From Planctopirus ephydatiae (GTDB lineage Bacteria > Planctomycetota > Planctomycetia > Planctomycetales > Planctomycetaceae): a DNA stretch of 64,000 nucleotides. The stretch lies in the NCBI RefSeq assembly GCF_007752345.1, contig NZ_CP036299.1, positions 620,001 through 684,000 on the forward strand, given 5' to 3'. A model generated the notes under the pieces. The model did not search any database and was not told the origin of the DNA. It saw only the letters and a program-made list of their open reading frames with translations. Every line of letters begins with the position of its first letter. Position 1 is the first letter of the stretch. Positions 24,362-37,368 of this stretch are shown piece by piece. Made by a program: the position numbers and the translations under genes.

Positions 24362-26545
24362 ATGCGACCACAAATCATCGGCATGGCCCTGGCGGTTCTG
24401 ATCGCCTTCTCCGGGTGCGCATCCTCGAAGGGCAGTCTCTTCGGCTCGAAATCCAAATCCACTGATACCACAAACTCGAAAATTGCCAGTTCCAAATCCG
24501 ATGGGAAGAAATCTCCCAAGCAGGAAGAACTGGAAAATTCGCTGGGCTCTCGCAAAGAGACCCCCGTCGCTTTTCGTGGTGGCTCAGGAACTTCTCCTTC
24601 AAAGAAAAAAGATTCTCGCCTCGAAAACCCGGATCAACCGTTTGGAGATAACACACGCCTGACCTCGAATCGATCGATTCGTGATCTCATGAGAGATGGG
24701 GCCAAGTACGAATCGCAACAGAAGTGGGATCAGGCCGTCGACTCTTACGAAAGTGTCCTATTAAGTGAGCCTCAACACGCAGAAGCTCATCATCGTCTGG
24801 CTGTGATTGCCGACCGTCGAGAAGATTACCGTCTGGCTGATCAGCACTATCGCGTGGCGATGCAACGAAAGCCCACAGATGCCAATCTCCTCAGCGATGT
24901 CGGTTATTCTCACTTTCTCCGTGGCGAACTCGACCGGGCCGAAGGCTATCTGAAGCAGGCGATCGAATCTGATAATAAACACCGAGTGGCCCATTTGAAT
25001 CTCGGTCTCGTTTACGGAAAACAGAACCGTTATAACGAATCGCTGGCGATGTTTCAGGCTGTCGCTTCGGAAGAAGAAGTCCAGCGGAATATGGCCACAC
25101 TCTTTCCGGATGGCCCACCTGCAGGGCAGGGTACTCAACTGGCCAGCCATCGAAATGCGGCTGCAGATCCCGCAGGTCGAACGTCTCGAAATGACTTGAT
25201 GCCCGAATGGGCCAACACTCCCGCTGGCTCTCAACCTGCAGGTTCAGCATCCACAAACTCAATGATTCCACCCGCAGGCAACCCCGCTTCCAGCGATGCC
25301 TGGGCACTGTCATCTCCCGGGATGACATCTTCAGGAATGACATCGAATGGGACGAACAGTTCTCCTGCCAACGCGAGAGTTGCTAACGCCAATTCTTCGA
25401 ATTCTCAGCCTTCTAGCAATGATTTCTGGCAAGGCAACGCTGCCACAAACACAGCCAGCCCTGATTTCCCGCCGCGCTCTTCAAGTGTCCCCTCCACAGG
25501 TCTGGCGCCTCGAATACAAATGGCCAACAATTCGCCACCTGCTCACGGCATGCCGGCTGCCAATGGATCGTTCAATGCACCTGAGGTCTCAGGGATGAAC
25601 TCTTCGAATTCGCCCGAGTCGATGGCGGCTCGCACTTTGGGAACACCCATTCAAACGAACTCAGCCGCACTGGCTGCTGAACTTGCAATGAACTCGGGCT
25701 GGGGCAATCTTTTCCCCACCAACTCCAATTACGGCACTACGGCAGCATCGTCAACACCGCAAGGAAGTCCATCGGTACCACAACTTCCCGTAATGACACA
25801 GCAAACGGCCTGGCCACAGGCTCCGGGGGAATATCGTGACCCTGCTGCAGGTAATAATCTCTCGGACAATAATTTCTCAGGCAATAACCTCTCTAGGGGG
25901 GGGAATCCTCCAGCGACAGTCAATCCCGCGCCTCCTTCCGGGGTGCCTGGCGATACGAGAAACATGAACCCGCCTGGCACGAGTGCCGCAGCAGGAGTCT
26001 GGCCTACCACCAGTGTTCCGTGGAACTCCCCCACCAGCAATCAACCATCGGCTTCCAGTTGGGGAGAGTCATCTCAACTCGCCAATAGGCCTCAAGCAAA
26101 TGGCTCCATGAATCAGGCACCGTCATCGATGCCTCAGATCCAGGCCGGCCCTTCGAGCAGTTCAACTTTTGACCAGCAGGGTGTGGCTGACACAGAAAAA
26201 CAACCTCTGTTCCCGTCGGTCCAATGGGCATCTCCTCACTCAACTCCCTGGAATTCATCGACTCCAGCTTCAGCCACTCAGTCCAGACATGAACCCCAGT
26301 CGCAAATCCAACCGGCCGGGTTCCAACAGGAGGTTGATCCACGCAGTTCAACTTCTGGCCAGGGCCCGGCGACCGGAAACATGTCCCGTTCCAATGGAAA
26401 TTCACCTGAGCCATGGCCCTATGGCACTGCGTCAGGGACCAATCGACCCAATGTTCGGCCTACGGCTTCCTTAAATGTAGATGGTCGTTCGGGCACTTCC
26501 AACAATTCCACCAGCGGGCCGCCCCCCTGGCCTTACGGGCAATAA
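24362..26545 (+). CDS. TPR-containing lipoprotein with long low-complexity tail
   Basis: 727 aa from ATG 24362 (AAGG nine bases upstream). It has a lipoprotein signal peptide with lipobox FSGC (Cys at about residue 19). Residues about 95-220 form tetratricopeptide repeats: YESQQKWDQAVDSYESVL, HHRLAVIADRREDYRLADQHY, SDVGYSHFLRGELDRAEGYL and LNLGLVYGKQNRYNESL. The remaining ~480 residues are Ser-, Asn-, Pro- and Gly-rich with no recognisable fold. It is probably an outer-envelope scaffolding protein; the partner is unknown. Confidence 0.8.
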   Translation: MRPQIIGMALAVLIAFSGCASSKGSLFGSKSKSTDTTNSKIASSKSDGKKSPKQEELENSLGSRKETPVAFRGGSGTSPSKKKDSRLENPDQPFGDNTRLTSNRSIRDLMRDGAKYESQQKWDQAVDSYESVLLSEPQHAEAHHRLAVIADRREDYRLADQHYRVAMQRKPTDANLLSDVGYSHFLRGELDRAEGYLKQAIESDNKHRVAHLNLGLVYGKQNRYNESLAMFQAVASEEEVQRNMATLFPDGPPAGQGTQLASHRNAAADPAGRTSRNDLMPEWANTPAGSQPAGSASTNSMIPPAGNPASSDAWALSSPGMTSSGMTSNGTNSSPANARVANANSSNSQPSSNDFWQGNAATNTASPDFPPRSSSVPSTGLAPRIQMANNSPPAHGMPAANGSFNAPEVSGMNSSNSPESMAARTLGTPIQTNSAALAAELAMNSGWGNLFPTNSNYGTTAASSTPQGSPSVPQLPVMTQQTAWPQAPGEYRDPAAGNNLSDNNFSGNNLSRGGNPPATVNPAPPSGVPGDTRNMNPPGTSAAAGVWPTTSVPWNSPTSNQPSASSWGESSQLANRPQANGSMNQAPSSMPQIQAGPSSSSTFDQQGVADTEKQPLFPSVQWASPHSTPWNSSTPASATQSRHEPQSQIQPAGFQQEVDPRSSTSGQGPATGNMSRSNGNSPEPWPYGTASGTNRPNVRPTASLNVDGRSGTSNNSTSGPPPWPYGQ

Positions 26546-26604
26546 CAAATCTCTCAGATGCCGATCATCGTCGTTCCATTCGAGATTTCTGTAAGCTCTC
26601 AGCC

Positions 26605-27366
26605 ATGAAGATCCAAAGCCCATTTTTGATTCGCTGTGGTGCATGGTTCGCCATCAGCACGATGCGACTGATCATCTCCACCTGCCGGCTTGAGTATTGC
26701 TCGCCAGATCCCAAGACTCGACTCGACTGCCCGTTTGGTCCTGATGTTCCCGAGAGGTATGTCGTCCCCGTCTGGCACGACTTGTTGTTGTTCCCGACCT
26801 TCACAGCCCGTCGGAGCGACCTCTGCTGCGGTCTCGTCAGTCGGCATGATGGCGCTTCATTCCTTTCCACCGCCATTGAAATGCTCGGCGGCAAGGCCAT
26901 TCGTGGATCGAGCCGCAAGGGAGCGACCACGGCTCTCAAGCAGATGCTCACTCAGACGGATGGCTATCACATTCTGATTACACCTGATGGCCCGATGGGA
27001 CCGCGTCGTCAGATGAAACAGGGAGCCATTCTCATGGCTTCCAACCTGCAAAGGCGGATTGTCCCCACAGCTTACTGGGCTTCCAGAGTCTGGCGGATTA
27101 AAGGCTCCTGGACAGATATCGTGATCCCCAAGCCTTTCTCGAAAATCATGATTGTCTCAGGCGAAGCGATCTCCATCCCCCCTGAACTTAATCGAGAAGA
27201 TATCATCTATTGGACCAATCATCTGCAACAGGCCATGGATCAACTCCATGCGGAACTCGAAGCTTCTACGACGACAGCGAAGTCTTCGAAATTAGAACCT
27301 GATCAAACAGAATGTTCAGCCTCTTCACAGCTTCAGATATCAGGTTCCGAGCGTCACGCCGCCTGA
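26605..27366 (+). CDS. DUF374 lysophospholipid acyltransferase-like protein
   Basis: 253 aa from ATG 26605. The match to DUF374 runs through the whole protein: VPVWHDLLLFP (WH-x4 catalytic-type motif, about 53-63), LVSRHDGASFL, IRGSSRKGATTALKQML, ITPDGPMGPRRQMKQGAI (about 131-148) and IVPTAYWASRVWRIKGSW, then IPKPFSK. The family belongs to the LPLAT superfamily and is thought to acylate lysophospholipids or lipid A precursors at the inner membrane. It begins 60 bases after the TPR lipoprotein gene, so they may share a transcript. Confidence 0.85.
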   Translation: MKIQSPFLIRCGAWFAISTMRLIISTCRLEYCSPDPKTRLDCPFGPDVPERYVVPVWHDLLLFPTFTARRSDLCCGLVSRHDGASFLSTAIEMLGGKAIRGSSRKGATTALKQMLTQTDGYHILITPDGPMGPRRQMKQGAILMASNLQRRIVPTAYWASRVWRIKGSWTDIVIPKPFSKIMIVSGEAISIPPELNREDIIYWTNHLQQAMDQLHAELEASTTTAKSSKLEPDQTECSASSQLQISGSERHAA

Positions 27367-27435
27367 TAGCATTAATCGCATGATTCAAGACTCTGGCAGA
27401 TCGATTAACAGTCCACACTCCGCAAGACCCCTGCC

Positions 27436-28104
27436 ATGAGACGCGAATCCACGCTCCACCAGCAACTCAAACTACTCTACGCCAAATCTGCAGAGCGTCG
27501 CGAAGTGCGTGTTGGCGATTACCGTGTCGATGCCATTTCTCGCGGCACTCTCATCGAAATCCAGCAGTCCGGCCTCTCCGCAATTCGCCACAAAATTCAA
27601 ACCCTTCTCCAGGATCACCGCGTTCTGGTCGTTAAACCCATCGTGGCAACACGCATGCTGCGAACTCGCCAGAACGCTCAGAGTGAATACGCCGCCCCTC
27701 GCAAAAGTCCTTATCGCGGCTCATGGCTCGATGCCTTTGACGAACTGATGCATCTCTTTCGCGTCTTTCCGCATCCTCAATTGAAGATTGAACTGCTTCT
27801 GGTAGATATTGAAGAGGATCGCACACGCAAGGCCCGACATCGATTCCGGCGAGTCGATCATGTGGTTGATGACCGCCGCCTGCTACAGATTCGCGAGCGC
27901 TGCCTCCTGCGGACGCCAGCCGATCTGGAACAACTCGTGCCTCCCTTCCCTGCGGCTCCATTTACAACCGCAGAACTCGCCCTGGCATGGGATGTTCCCC
28001 GCTGGACAGCTCAAAAGATTGCCTGGTGTTTCCGCACTGTAGGAGCCTGGGCTCCCGTCGGCTTCTCAAAACGCAGCGTCCTCTACCTGCCCCACGCCGC
28101 TTAA
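27436..28104 (+). CDS. CoiA-like PD-(D/E)XK nuclease-fold protein with winged-helix C-terminus (predicted)
   Basis: 222 aa. I do not recognise a named family with certainty. Residues 22-57 have a pattern like the nuclease domain of competence protein CoiA: VGDYRVDAI (D32), then TLIEIQQSGLS (E41-x-Q43, S45) and a following helix IRHKIQTLL. This matches the D...E-x-Q...S signature of a PD-(D/E)XK subgroup. The last ~45 residues, FTTAELALAWDVPRWTAQKI and onward, look like a winged helix. A nucleic-acid-related role is inferred. It follows the acyltransferase gene by 69 bases; a three-gene transcript is possible. Confidence 0.55.
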   Translation: MRRESTLHQQLKLLYAKSAERREVRVGDYRVDAISRGTLIEIQQSGLSAIRHKIQTLLQDHRVLVVKPIVATRMLRTRQNAQSEYAAPRKSPYRGSWLDAFDELMHLFRVFPHPQLKIELLLVDIEEDRTRKARHRFRRVDHVVDDRRLLQIRERCLLRTPADLEQLVPPFPAAPFTTAELALAWDVPRWTAQKIAWCFRTVGAWAPVGFSKRSVLYLPHAA

Positions 28105-28163
28105 TAATCAAGTCGCCTGCAACTTCAAGCCAATTATTATTTAGTTGGCATCTATGCATTAGG

Positions 28164-28194
28164 TAGGGTGCAAGAAGTTCCTACGGATTGCACC
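28164..28194. repeat. TAGGGTGC-type palindrome between convergent genes
   Basis: GGTGCAA (28167-28173) pairs perfectly with TTGCACC (28188-28194). It opens with TAGGGTGC like the elements at 2302 and 15011, and could terminate either neighbouring gene. Confidence 0.5.
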
Positions 28195-28262
28195 ATCTTC
28201 TATCTACATTCTCCAGTGCCATAGGGAAGAGAGCCGCGTTTCTATATCTTGCGATCGTCCTG

Positions 28263-30401
28263 CTACGAAATCTCTGGCGTGGCGGGTTTCCAGCGGAACA
28301 GGGCCAGCGATCGATCTTCCAGCGGATAAGGATGGACTGCATCAAAAGCGACATGGACTGCATGCGGGCGGGCTGTATCAATCATCAGATCCATACTCGG
28401 CCCCGCTGGCCCTGCGACAGGATACTGGAAGGAAACAGGCGTTGTCCCGGCATTGAATAGCACCAGCAGATTATCGCCTCGAATAGCATTTCCCACTTCG
28501 TCGAACTCTTCCACATCTCCCGCCATCAGCATGCCAAAACATCTCACAGAGTCGTGGTTCCAGTAGTCTCCCGAGATTTCGTGGCCTTCGCTCGAGAGCC
28601 AGTAAACATCCTTCACATTCTCGCCACGAATCCCTTGCCCCGAGAAGAATCGCCGGCGTCTGAGTGCGGGTTGGGATTTTCGGATCTTGATGAGTTTGCG
28701 AACAAACTCGAACCAGTCTTTCTCCTTCTCCAGCAAACTCCAATCAACCCACGAAAGCGAATTGTCGTGGCAGTAAGCATTGTTATTTCCTCTCTGAGTC
28801 TGACCGATTTCGTCGCCGGAGTAGATCATGGGAACGCCTTGCGATAACAACAGCGTCCCCATCAAATTTCTCATTTGCCGCATGCGAACGCGATTGATGG
28901 CAGGATCGGTTGTCTCGCCTTCCGCACCATAGCCAGAGCTGTGATTATCGTTTGCGCCGTCACGGTTATCTTCGCCATTGGCCTCATTATGTTTGTGTTC
29001 ATACGAAACAAGATCGTGCAGCGTGAAGCCATCGTGACAGGTAATAAAATTCACACTGGCATATGGCCTGCGACCACTGTGAGCATATAGATCGCTGGAC
29101 CCGGTGAGCCGGGTGGCTGTCTCACCAATCGTACCACCATCGCCACGCCAGAAACGTCTCATGCAGTCCCGGTACTTGCCGTTCCACTCGGTCCAGCCTG
29201 TCGGGAAATTGCCGACCTGATATCCTCCCGGGCCAACATCCCACGGCTCGGCAATCAATTTCACCCGGGAAAGCACGGGATCCTGATGAATGATATCAAA
29301 GAAGGCCCCCAGCTTATCGACGTCATAGAGTTCACGGGCTAAAGCACTCGCCAGGTCAAAGCGAAAACCATCGACATGCATTTCTGTCACCCAGTATCGC
29401 AGACTGTCCATGACGAGTTGCAGCACGCGGGGATGTCGCATATTTAAAGTATTGCCACAACCGGAGAAATCCATATAGTAGCGGCCGTTATCTCCCATTA
29501 ATCGATAGTAAGCGGTATTATCAATCCCTCGTAAAGAGAGTGTCGGCCCCAGCTGATTGCCCTCAGCCGTATGGTTGTAGACGACGTCGAGAATCACTTC
29601 GATCCCGGAGGCATGGAGCGTCCGCACCATCGACTTGAATTCATGGGCAGCAAACAGCGGGTGCCTGACAGAACTGAATCGAACACTGGGTGCGAAATAA
29701 GCAAGTGTATTATATCCCCAGTAGTTACTCTTGCCCCGCAAATGCAATCCATGCTCATCGACATGGTGATGGATCGGCATTAGTTCAACAGCAGTGACTC
29801 CCAGCTTCTTTAAGTGATCAATCGCGGCAGCAGAAGCCAGCCCTGCATACGTTCCCCGCAACTTATCTGGAACTCCCGGCATCAGTTGAGTAAAACCCTT
29901 AACGTGCAGTTCGTAGATAATCGTATTATGCCAAGGCGTACGAGGCGAACGGTCATCACCCCAGGTATAAGCCTCTTCCACCACCAGAGCTAAAGGGGCA
30001 TAAGGTGCGCTGTCGCGAGAATCAAAGCTGAGATCTTCATTTCTACTGCCGACTTCATAACCAAAGACGGAGTCATGCCAGTAAAGATCACGTCCAATCG
30101 CCTTCGCATAAGGATCAAGTAGTAGTTTATTCGAATTAAACCGCATGCCATGTGCAGGGTCGTAGGGGCCGTATACACGGTAGCCATAAAGCTGACCCGG
30201 GCGAAGCTCCGGGAAGTAGCCATGCCAGACCTGATCTGTCTGTTCAGGAAGTTCAATACGAATAGATTCACTCAGAGAATCTCCCGAATCGAACAGGCAG
30301 AGTTCCACCTTGGTGGCATTCTCAGAGAAGAGCGCAAAGTTAACTCCCGCACCATCCCAGGTAGCTCCCAGAGGATAAGGTCGACCTGCCCAGACTCGCA
30401 T
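28263..30401 (-). CDS. glgX: Glycogen debranching enzyme GlgX
   Basis: 712 aa from ATG 30401 (AAGG nine bases upstream). GlgX hydrolyses alpha-1,6 branches of phosphorylase-limited glycogen. An N-terminal CBM48-like domain starts GRPYPLGATWDGAGVNFALF. The GH13 barrel contains YELHVKGFTQ, DVVYNHTAEGNQLGP, DGFRFDLASALAR (nucleophile Asp), LIAEPWDVGPGGYQVG (acid/base Glu) and FITCHDGFTLHDLVSY, all typical of isoamylase/GlgX. The length fits the family (650-720). It lies downstream of a GH71/99-like gene on the same strand, 124 bases apart. Confidence 0.95.
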   Translation of the reverse strand: MRVWAGRPYPLGATWDGAGVNFALFSENATKVELCLFDSGDSLSESIRIELPEQTDQVWHGYFPELRPGQLYGYRVYGPYDPAHGMRFNSNKLLLDPYAKAIGRDLYWHDSVFGYEVGSRNEDLSFDSRDSAPYAPLALVVEEAYTWGDDRSPRTPWHNTIIYELHVKGFTQLMPGVPDKLRGTYAGLASAAAIDHLKKLGVTAVELMPIHHHVDEHGLHLRGKSNYWGYNTLAYFAPSVRFSSVRHPLFAAHEFKSMVRTLHASGIEVILDVVYNHTAEGNQLGPTLSLRGIDNTAYYRLMGDNGRYYMDFSGCGNTLNMRHPRVLQLVMDSLRYWVTEMHVDGFRFDLASALARELYDVDKLGAFFDIIHQDPVLSRVKLIAEPWDVGPGGYQVGNFPTGWTEWNGKYRDCMRRFWRGDGGTIGETATRLTGSSDLYAHSGRRPYASVNFITCHDGFTLHDLVSYEHKHNEANGEDNRDGANDNHSSGYGAEGETTDPAINRVRMRQMRNLMGTLLLSQGVPMIYSGDEIGQTQRGNNNAYCHDNSLSWVDWSLLEKEKDWFEFVRKLIKIRKSQPALRRRRFFSGQGIRGENVKDVYWLSSEGHEISGDYWNHDSVRCFGMLMAGDVEEFDEVGNAIRGDNLLVLFNAGTTPVSFQYPVAGPAGPSMDLMIDTARPHAVHVAFDAVHPYPLEDRSLALFRWKPATPEIS

Positions 30402-30525
30402 CGTTCGTGGCCTTACAAAATGATCTTGAGAACAGGGAAATGAGCACAAACTTATACAGAAAAATGTTTGTCAAAAGTCAGCGGATCTCTCAGCGTCGCC
30501 AGGATTTTGAAAAGCGAGTTCATCC

Positions 30526-32472
30526 TCATGGAATTCTCTCTTCCCGGTACAGATAACCTAGTCGTCCATTAGGTGCAGAATCTCCTGCAATGAACGGGTG
30601 ATCGCCAGGAATTGAAGATTCTGCTTTTTGATCAAGTGAGCTGTGGTCCGGCGGGGAGTACCACTTCCAGCGGAACTGCACCAAACCTGCTGAATTTCGG
30701 TGGATTTGTTCAGTATGAAGTTGAATAGCGGCAAAATCTCTGGACACGATCATCTTTGTCGCTTCCGACGACTTCTCGATCGTTGAATGCTCAGCATGTG
30801 GGGTGGCATTTTCCACCTGGTGAAAAGCGGTTTGCCCGGAATTTCGGTTCCCTGTATCAATGCGTGCCATCGTCTCAAATCCGCACGGCCCGGTTTCAAA
30901 CTTGCCATCCAGATCCAGCCAGAGTTCCAGGACAAAAGACTTTTCATCCTGTTGCCTGAAATGTGACTGAATCCAATAGTTCGTTCCATCAAACCCGACA
31001 GCGGAGCTTTCCAGATCACACGCTGCAGCAGGTTGCTCGATCCGTGGTGCCCCATAGACCCACGAGGCAGAGCTGCGGGCCGGACTGTCATTGAGATCAT
31101 CGAGATAACAGACTTTCGACTTCTGCCAGCCTTCCCGACTCGCTGGATCAATGATTTGATGCGGGATTCGGGCGGCAAACGGAACTCCCGTCCCTTTGAA
31201 TCGCCGGATCTCGGCCATGGTCTGGTAATAGTAATGATCTGCCAGTGGGCCGGCTGCCGGTTCGATATCTCGACTGAATTCTGCTGAGAACTGATCGACG
31301 AAGAACGTTTCTCCCTGCTGTGTGGGACGCCCCAGGAACGGCTGCCCACCCTGGCTGATGAATCGCTGGGCGATCCACTCATTCCAGCCCGTCAGCAGAA
31401 TGAATTCCGGATCAACTTCATGGGCCCGTTGCCATTGTTCGTGGAAGTGAAGCCCTTCGACTGTTTTCAACTCCTGTTCAGCTGGTTGACGCCCTTTCGA
31501 AAAACTTCGGCCGATGTTCGAAACGGGATGTTCTGCAACAGAAACGCTGATCTGCTCGGGTTTTTGGGGGTCGGTACTCCAGCCATAACCCTGTGGAGTA
31601 TGGTCCAGCCAGGGCCAGCGATATTGTCCATTACCAAACCACTTTTGCCCCTTGGTCCATGCCCATGAATGGCGAATTTCAAAACGCTGCCGCATTTCGG
31701 GGGTCGCCTCTTCCAACGGCATCAGCAGCAGTGGTTTTTCATGCCAGCGAAACCAGAGTTCCGGGAACTTTTGAGGTAAGTACCACTTCTCCAGCAGGTG
31801 CTGCACGGTCTTTTGCGCGTGCGAATTTGCCAGAAATGCGATTTGTGGTGTCTTCTGCCCTGCTTGTCGCAGTTCACTCCACGTTTCAAAAAGTGCCTGA
31901 ACCTGCTCGTCGTATGTCAGTGCATTGGTCACATCAATCAGAATGACATCCACCCCCAGATCATTCAGCAGGAATGCATGCTGACGCATCACCCAGCGGT
32001 CATCACTGCGGTAGAAACCGAACCGAGGTTTGCCCCACCAGTGAAAAGCATGCACCGGCCCCCACTCTCGCTGATGGGGCGGCTTCTGCACAATCTCTTC
32101 AATCAAAAAAGGCTCAGCTCTGCTCTGCGGGGTCAGCCATACAAAGTAGAACATTCCGACAAATCGGCCTGGTCGAGATGGCGGCACCGGATGTTCCGCT
32201 GTGCCGGGAGCGGGGACAACTTGCCGTCCCAATCCATCGATGCCGACCCAGAGATCGGGATGGGTCTGGCGAAATGACTTCGTTGACGGATGTGTGACGA
32301 TCGGTTGATCGCTGGCAACGGTAGAAGACAAACGGCATGCTGCGAACGCGATGAAAGCAGGCATGATCACAAACATGCCCAGTATTCGCAGGATTCTTTT
32401 GGGAACGATGTCTTCGGGAGTGGCACGGGCTGTTACCGCGTGGCTGAACTGCTGGAGGGATGTGATTGGCAA
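30526..32472 (-). CDS. GH71/GH99-like exported protein
   Basis: 648 aa from a TTG; the start is uncertain (ATG at 32376 would shorten the leader). A hydrophobic signal or anchor lies at about residues 27-46 and ends near FAACR. The middle resembles planctomycete proteins annotated as glycoside hydrolase 71/99-like: GRFVGMFYFVWL, AFHWWGKPRFGFYRSDD, LNDLGVDVILIDVTNA and LLTGWNEWIAQRF. In such barrels the acidic residues of the ID-x-T and WNEW stretches are at the likely active site. The last ~200 residues form a separate beta-rich region. The substrate is unknown; an alpha-glycan is possible given the glgX neighbour. Confidence 0.65.
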   Translation of the reverse strand: MPITSLQQFSHAVTARATPEDIVPKRILRILGMFVIMPAFIAFAACRLSSTVASDQPIVTHPSTKSFRQTHPDLWVGIDGLGRQVVPAPGTAEHPVPPSRPGRFVGMFYFVWLTPQSRAEPFLIEEIVQKPPHQREWGPVHAFHWWGKPRFGFYRSDDRWVMRQHAFLLNDLGVDVILIDVTNALTYDEQVQALFETWSELRQAGQKTPQIAFLANSHAQKTVQHLLEKWYLPQKFPELWFRWHEKPLLLMPLEEATPEMRQRFEIRHSWAWTKGQKWFGNGQYRWPWLDHTPQGYGWSTDPQKPEQISVSVAEHPVSNIGRSFSKGRQPAEQELKTVEGLHFHEQWQRAHEVDPEFILLTGWNEWIAQRFISQGGQPFLGRPTQQGETFFVDQFSAEFSRDIEPAAGPLADHYYYQTMAEIRRFKGTGVPFAARIPHQIIDPASREGWQKSKVCYLDDLNDSPARSSASWVYGAPRIEQPAAACDLESSAVGFDGTNYWIQSHFRQQDEKSFVLELWLDLDGKFETGPCGFETMARIDTGNRNSGQTAFHQVENATPHAEHSTIEKSSEATKMIVSRDFAAIQLHTEQIHRNSAGLVQFRWKWYSPPDHSSLDQKAESSIPGDHPFIAGDSAPNGRLGYLYREERIP

Positions 32473-33033
32473 GATAAAGTCCGGTCCAAGACGAGGTCGT
32501 CAAAGAGAAAGATCCCACAGATTAACGGAATGCTGAGTTGGCTCAATGATCTTGCACTCGCAGGTCTGGCAGACGATCGGTGTGATCAGACGAAGTCGCC
32601 AAAGGAACACAACCCCAATTTCGTTCTCACAATTGAGAAAGTCGTGAAGACGTCGTCAAGCACCGTCGGGACAAAGATTCTCAAGACCTCAAGTTGATGC
32701 CACGAGAGGCGTCTGTAACTTATTCCCATTTCGTAAGTTAGAACGTGTGTCAAAGTTTGCTGGTGTTTGACTTTTCGCTCAAGTTGATGCGAGAAATCGA
32801 ACACGTTTTCGAGTTCGGGAAATCGCAGTGAATGTCCCCTCTCGTGATTGCTCTTACGAGTGCAGACTTCTAACATCCCTAGCGTGCCGAAGTGCTCCAT
32901 AGTCATGGATATTGTCAGATTTCGCACTTCTCGACGATTGTGCGAGTCGATGTGTCTGACAACGCCCATGTCAACTTCGAGACTTTCGGCCGCGCGAGTT
33001 GATCCAAACGAACCTATTGGCCGGTGCGAAGTA
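32473..33033. other. Intergenic region before the respiratory cluster
   Basis: About 560 bases between the GH71/99-like gene (minus) and actA (plus), presumably holding the promoter of the large respiratory operon. A minus-strand frame at 32586-32969 has no protein-like features. I see no riboswitch or clear hairpin. Confidence 0.4.
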
Positions 33034-33723
33034 ATGCAGAAGTTTCGCTTTCCTACATGGCTGGATCGTCTTCTTCCCGTCGTTGGGGGGCTCCTGGCAT
33101 TCGGTGCGTTGTATGTGGGTGGAATGCTGTTTGTCGGGGCGAGTCCCTGGACAATCGATGTTGGCTATCAGCCGACGCAGCCCGTTCCCTTCAGCCATGC
33201 ATTACATGCGGGCAAATTGAAGATGGATTGCCGATACTGCCATAACACGGTCGATCGCGCTGCCTTTGCTGCAGTGCCATCAACCGCCACCTGCATCAAA
33301 TGCCACCGCGGTGCTGATGAAAATGGTGTGATCACTACCACAGCCGTGCGTTCCAAGAGCCCCAAGCTGCTCCCCGTCCGTGAGAGCTACGCCTCTGGTA
33401 ATTCGGTCTTGTGGGTGAAGATCCACGATCTGCCCGACTATGCCTACTTCAACCACAGTGCTCACGTTCGTCGAGGTGTGGCTTGTGTTTCTTGCCACGG
33501 CCGCATCGACAAAATGGAAGAAGTTCAGCAGAAGAAGCCTCTCTCGATGGCGTGGTGTCTGGAATGTCACCGCAATCCAGAGCCAAACTTGAGACCACCC
33601 GAACTGGTCACACAAATGGACTGGGCTCCACCTGAAGGTCAGTCAGCCGAGGTTATCGGAGCCGAGATTAAAAAGAATCTCCACATCCAGACCAAGGAAA
33701 ACTGCTCGACCTGTCACCGATAG
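33034..33723 (+). CDS. actA: Alternative complex III subunit ActA, pentahaem cytochrome c
   Basis: 229 aa from ATG 33034. One N-terminal membrane anchor (about 14-36) is followed by a periplasmic domain with five CXXCH haem motifs: CRYCH (66-70), CIKCH (87-91), CVSCH (151-155), CLECH (175-179) and CSTCH (224-228). ActA passes electrons from the quinol-oxidising core of ACIII towards cytochrome c or directly to an oxidase. The family usually has five haems, as here. The longer frame from 32848 has no anchor-like start and is not used. It is the first of at least twelve co-directional respiratory genes. Confidence 0.93.
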   Translation: MQKFRFPTWLDRLLPVVGGLLAFGALYVGGMLFVGASPWTIDVGYQPTQPVPFSHALHAGKLKMDCRYCHNTVDRAAFAAVPSTATCIKCHRGADENGVITTTAVRSKSPKLLPVRESYASGNSVLWVKIHDLPDYAYFNHSAHVRRGVACVSCHGRIDKMEEVQQKKPLSMAWCLECHRNPEPNLRPPELVTQMDWAPPEGQSAEVIGAEIKKNLHIQTKENCSTCHR

Positions 33724-33925
33724 TTCTGACAATGCTGAACTTTTGATTCTGAAGGTTTGTTGATTTGTCTGTTGAAATGATCCGTTTGCGAAGAACTGCT
33801 GATTTGGATGAGTTGTGTTGAGACCTGCTGGCTGAAATCAGTCTGCAGTCCAGAAAAGTGATTCGGCAGTGATTTTCAAACGCCCGGTTGCCAGCCAATT
33901 GCCCGCTGAAGAGATCCATACGACC

Positions 33926-37240
<3,315 letters not shown>

Positions 37241-37368
37241 CAGCTGAAATTGAGCTGGCAGCTTCAGGACGACTGAATGCTGATGGATTGATATATCCGC
37301 TGATTTTGCACTGATTCGAACTGATACCAACACACTGACTTATTTCCCCGCACTGAGCGTGAGATACT

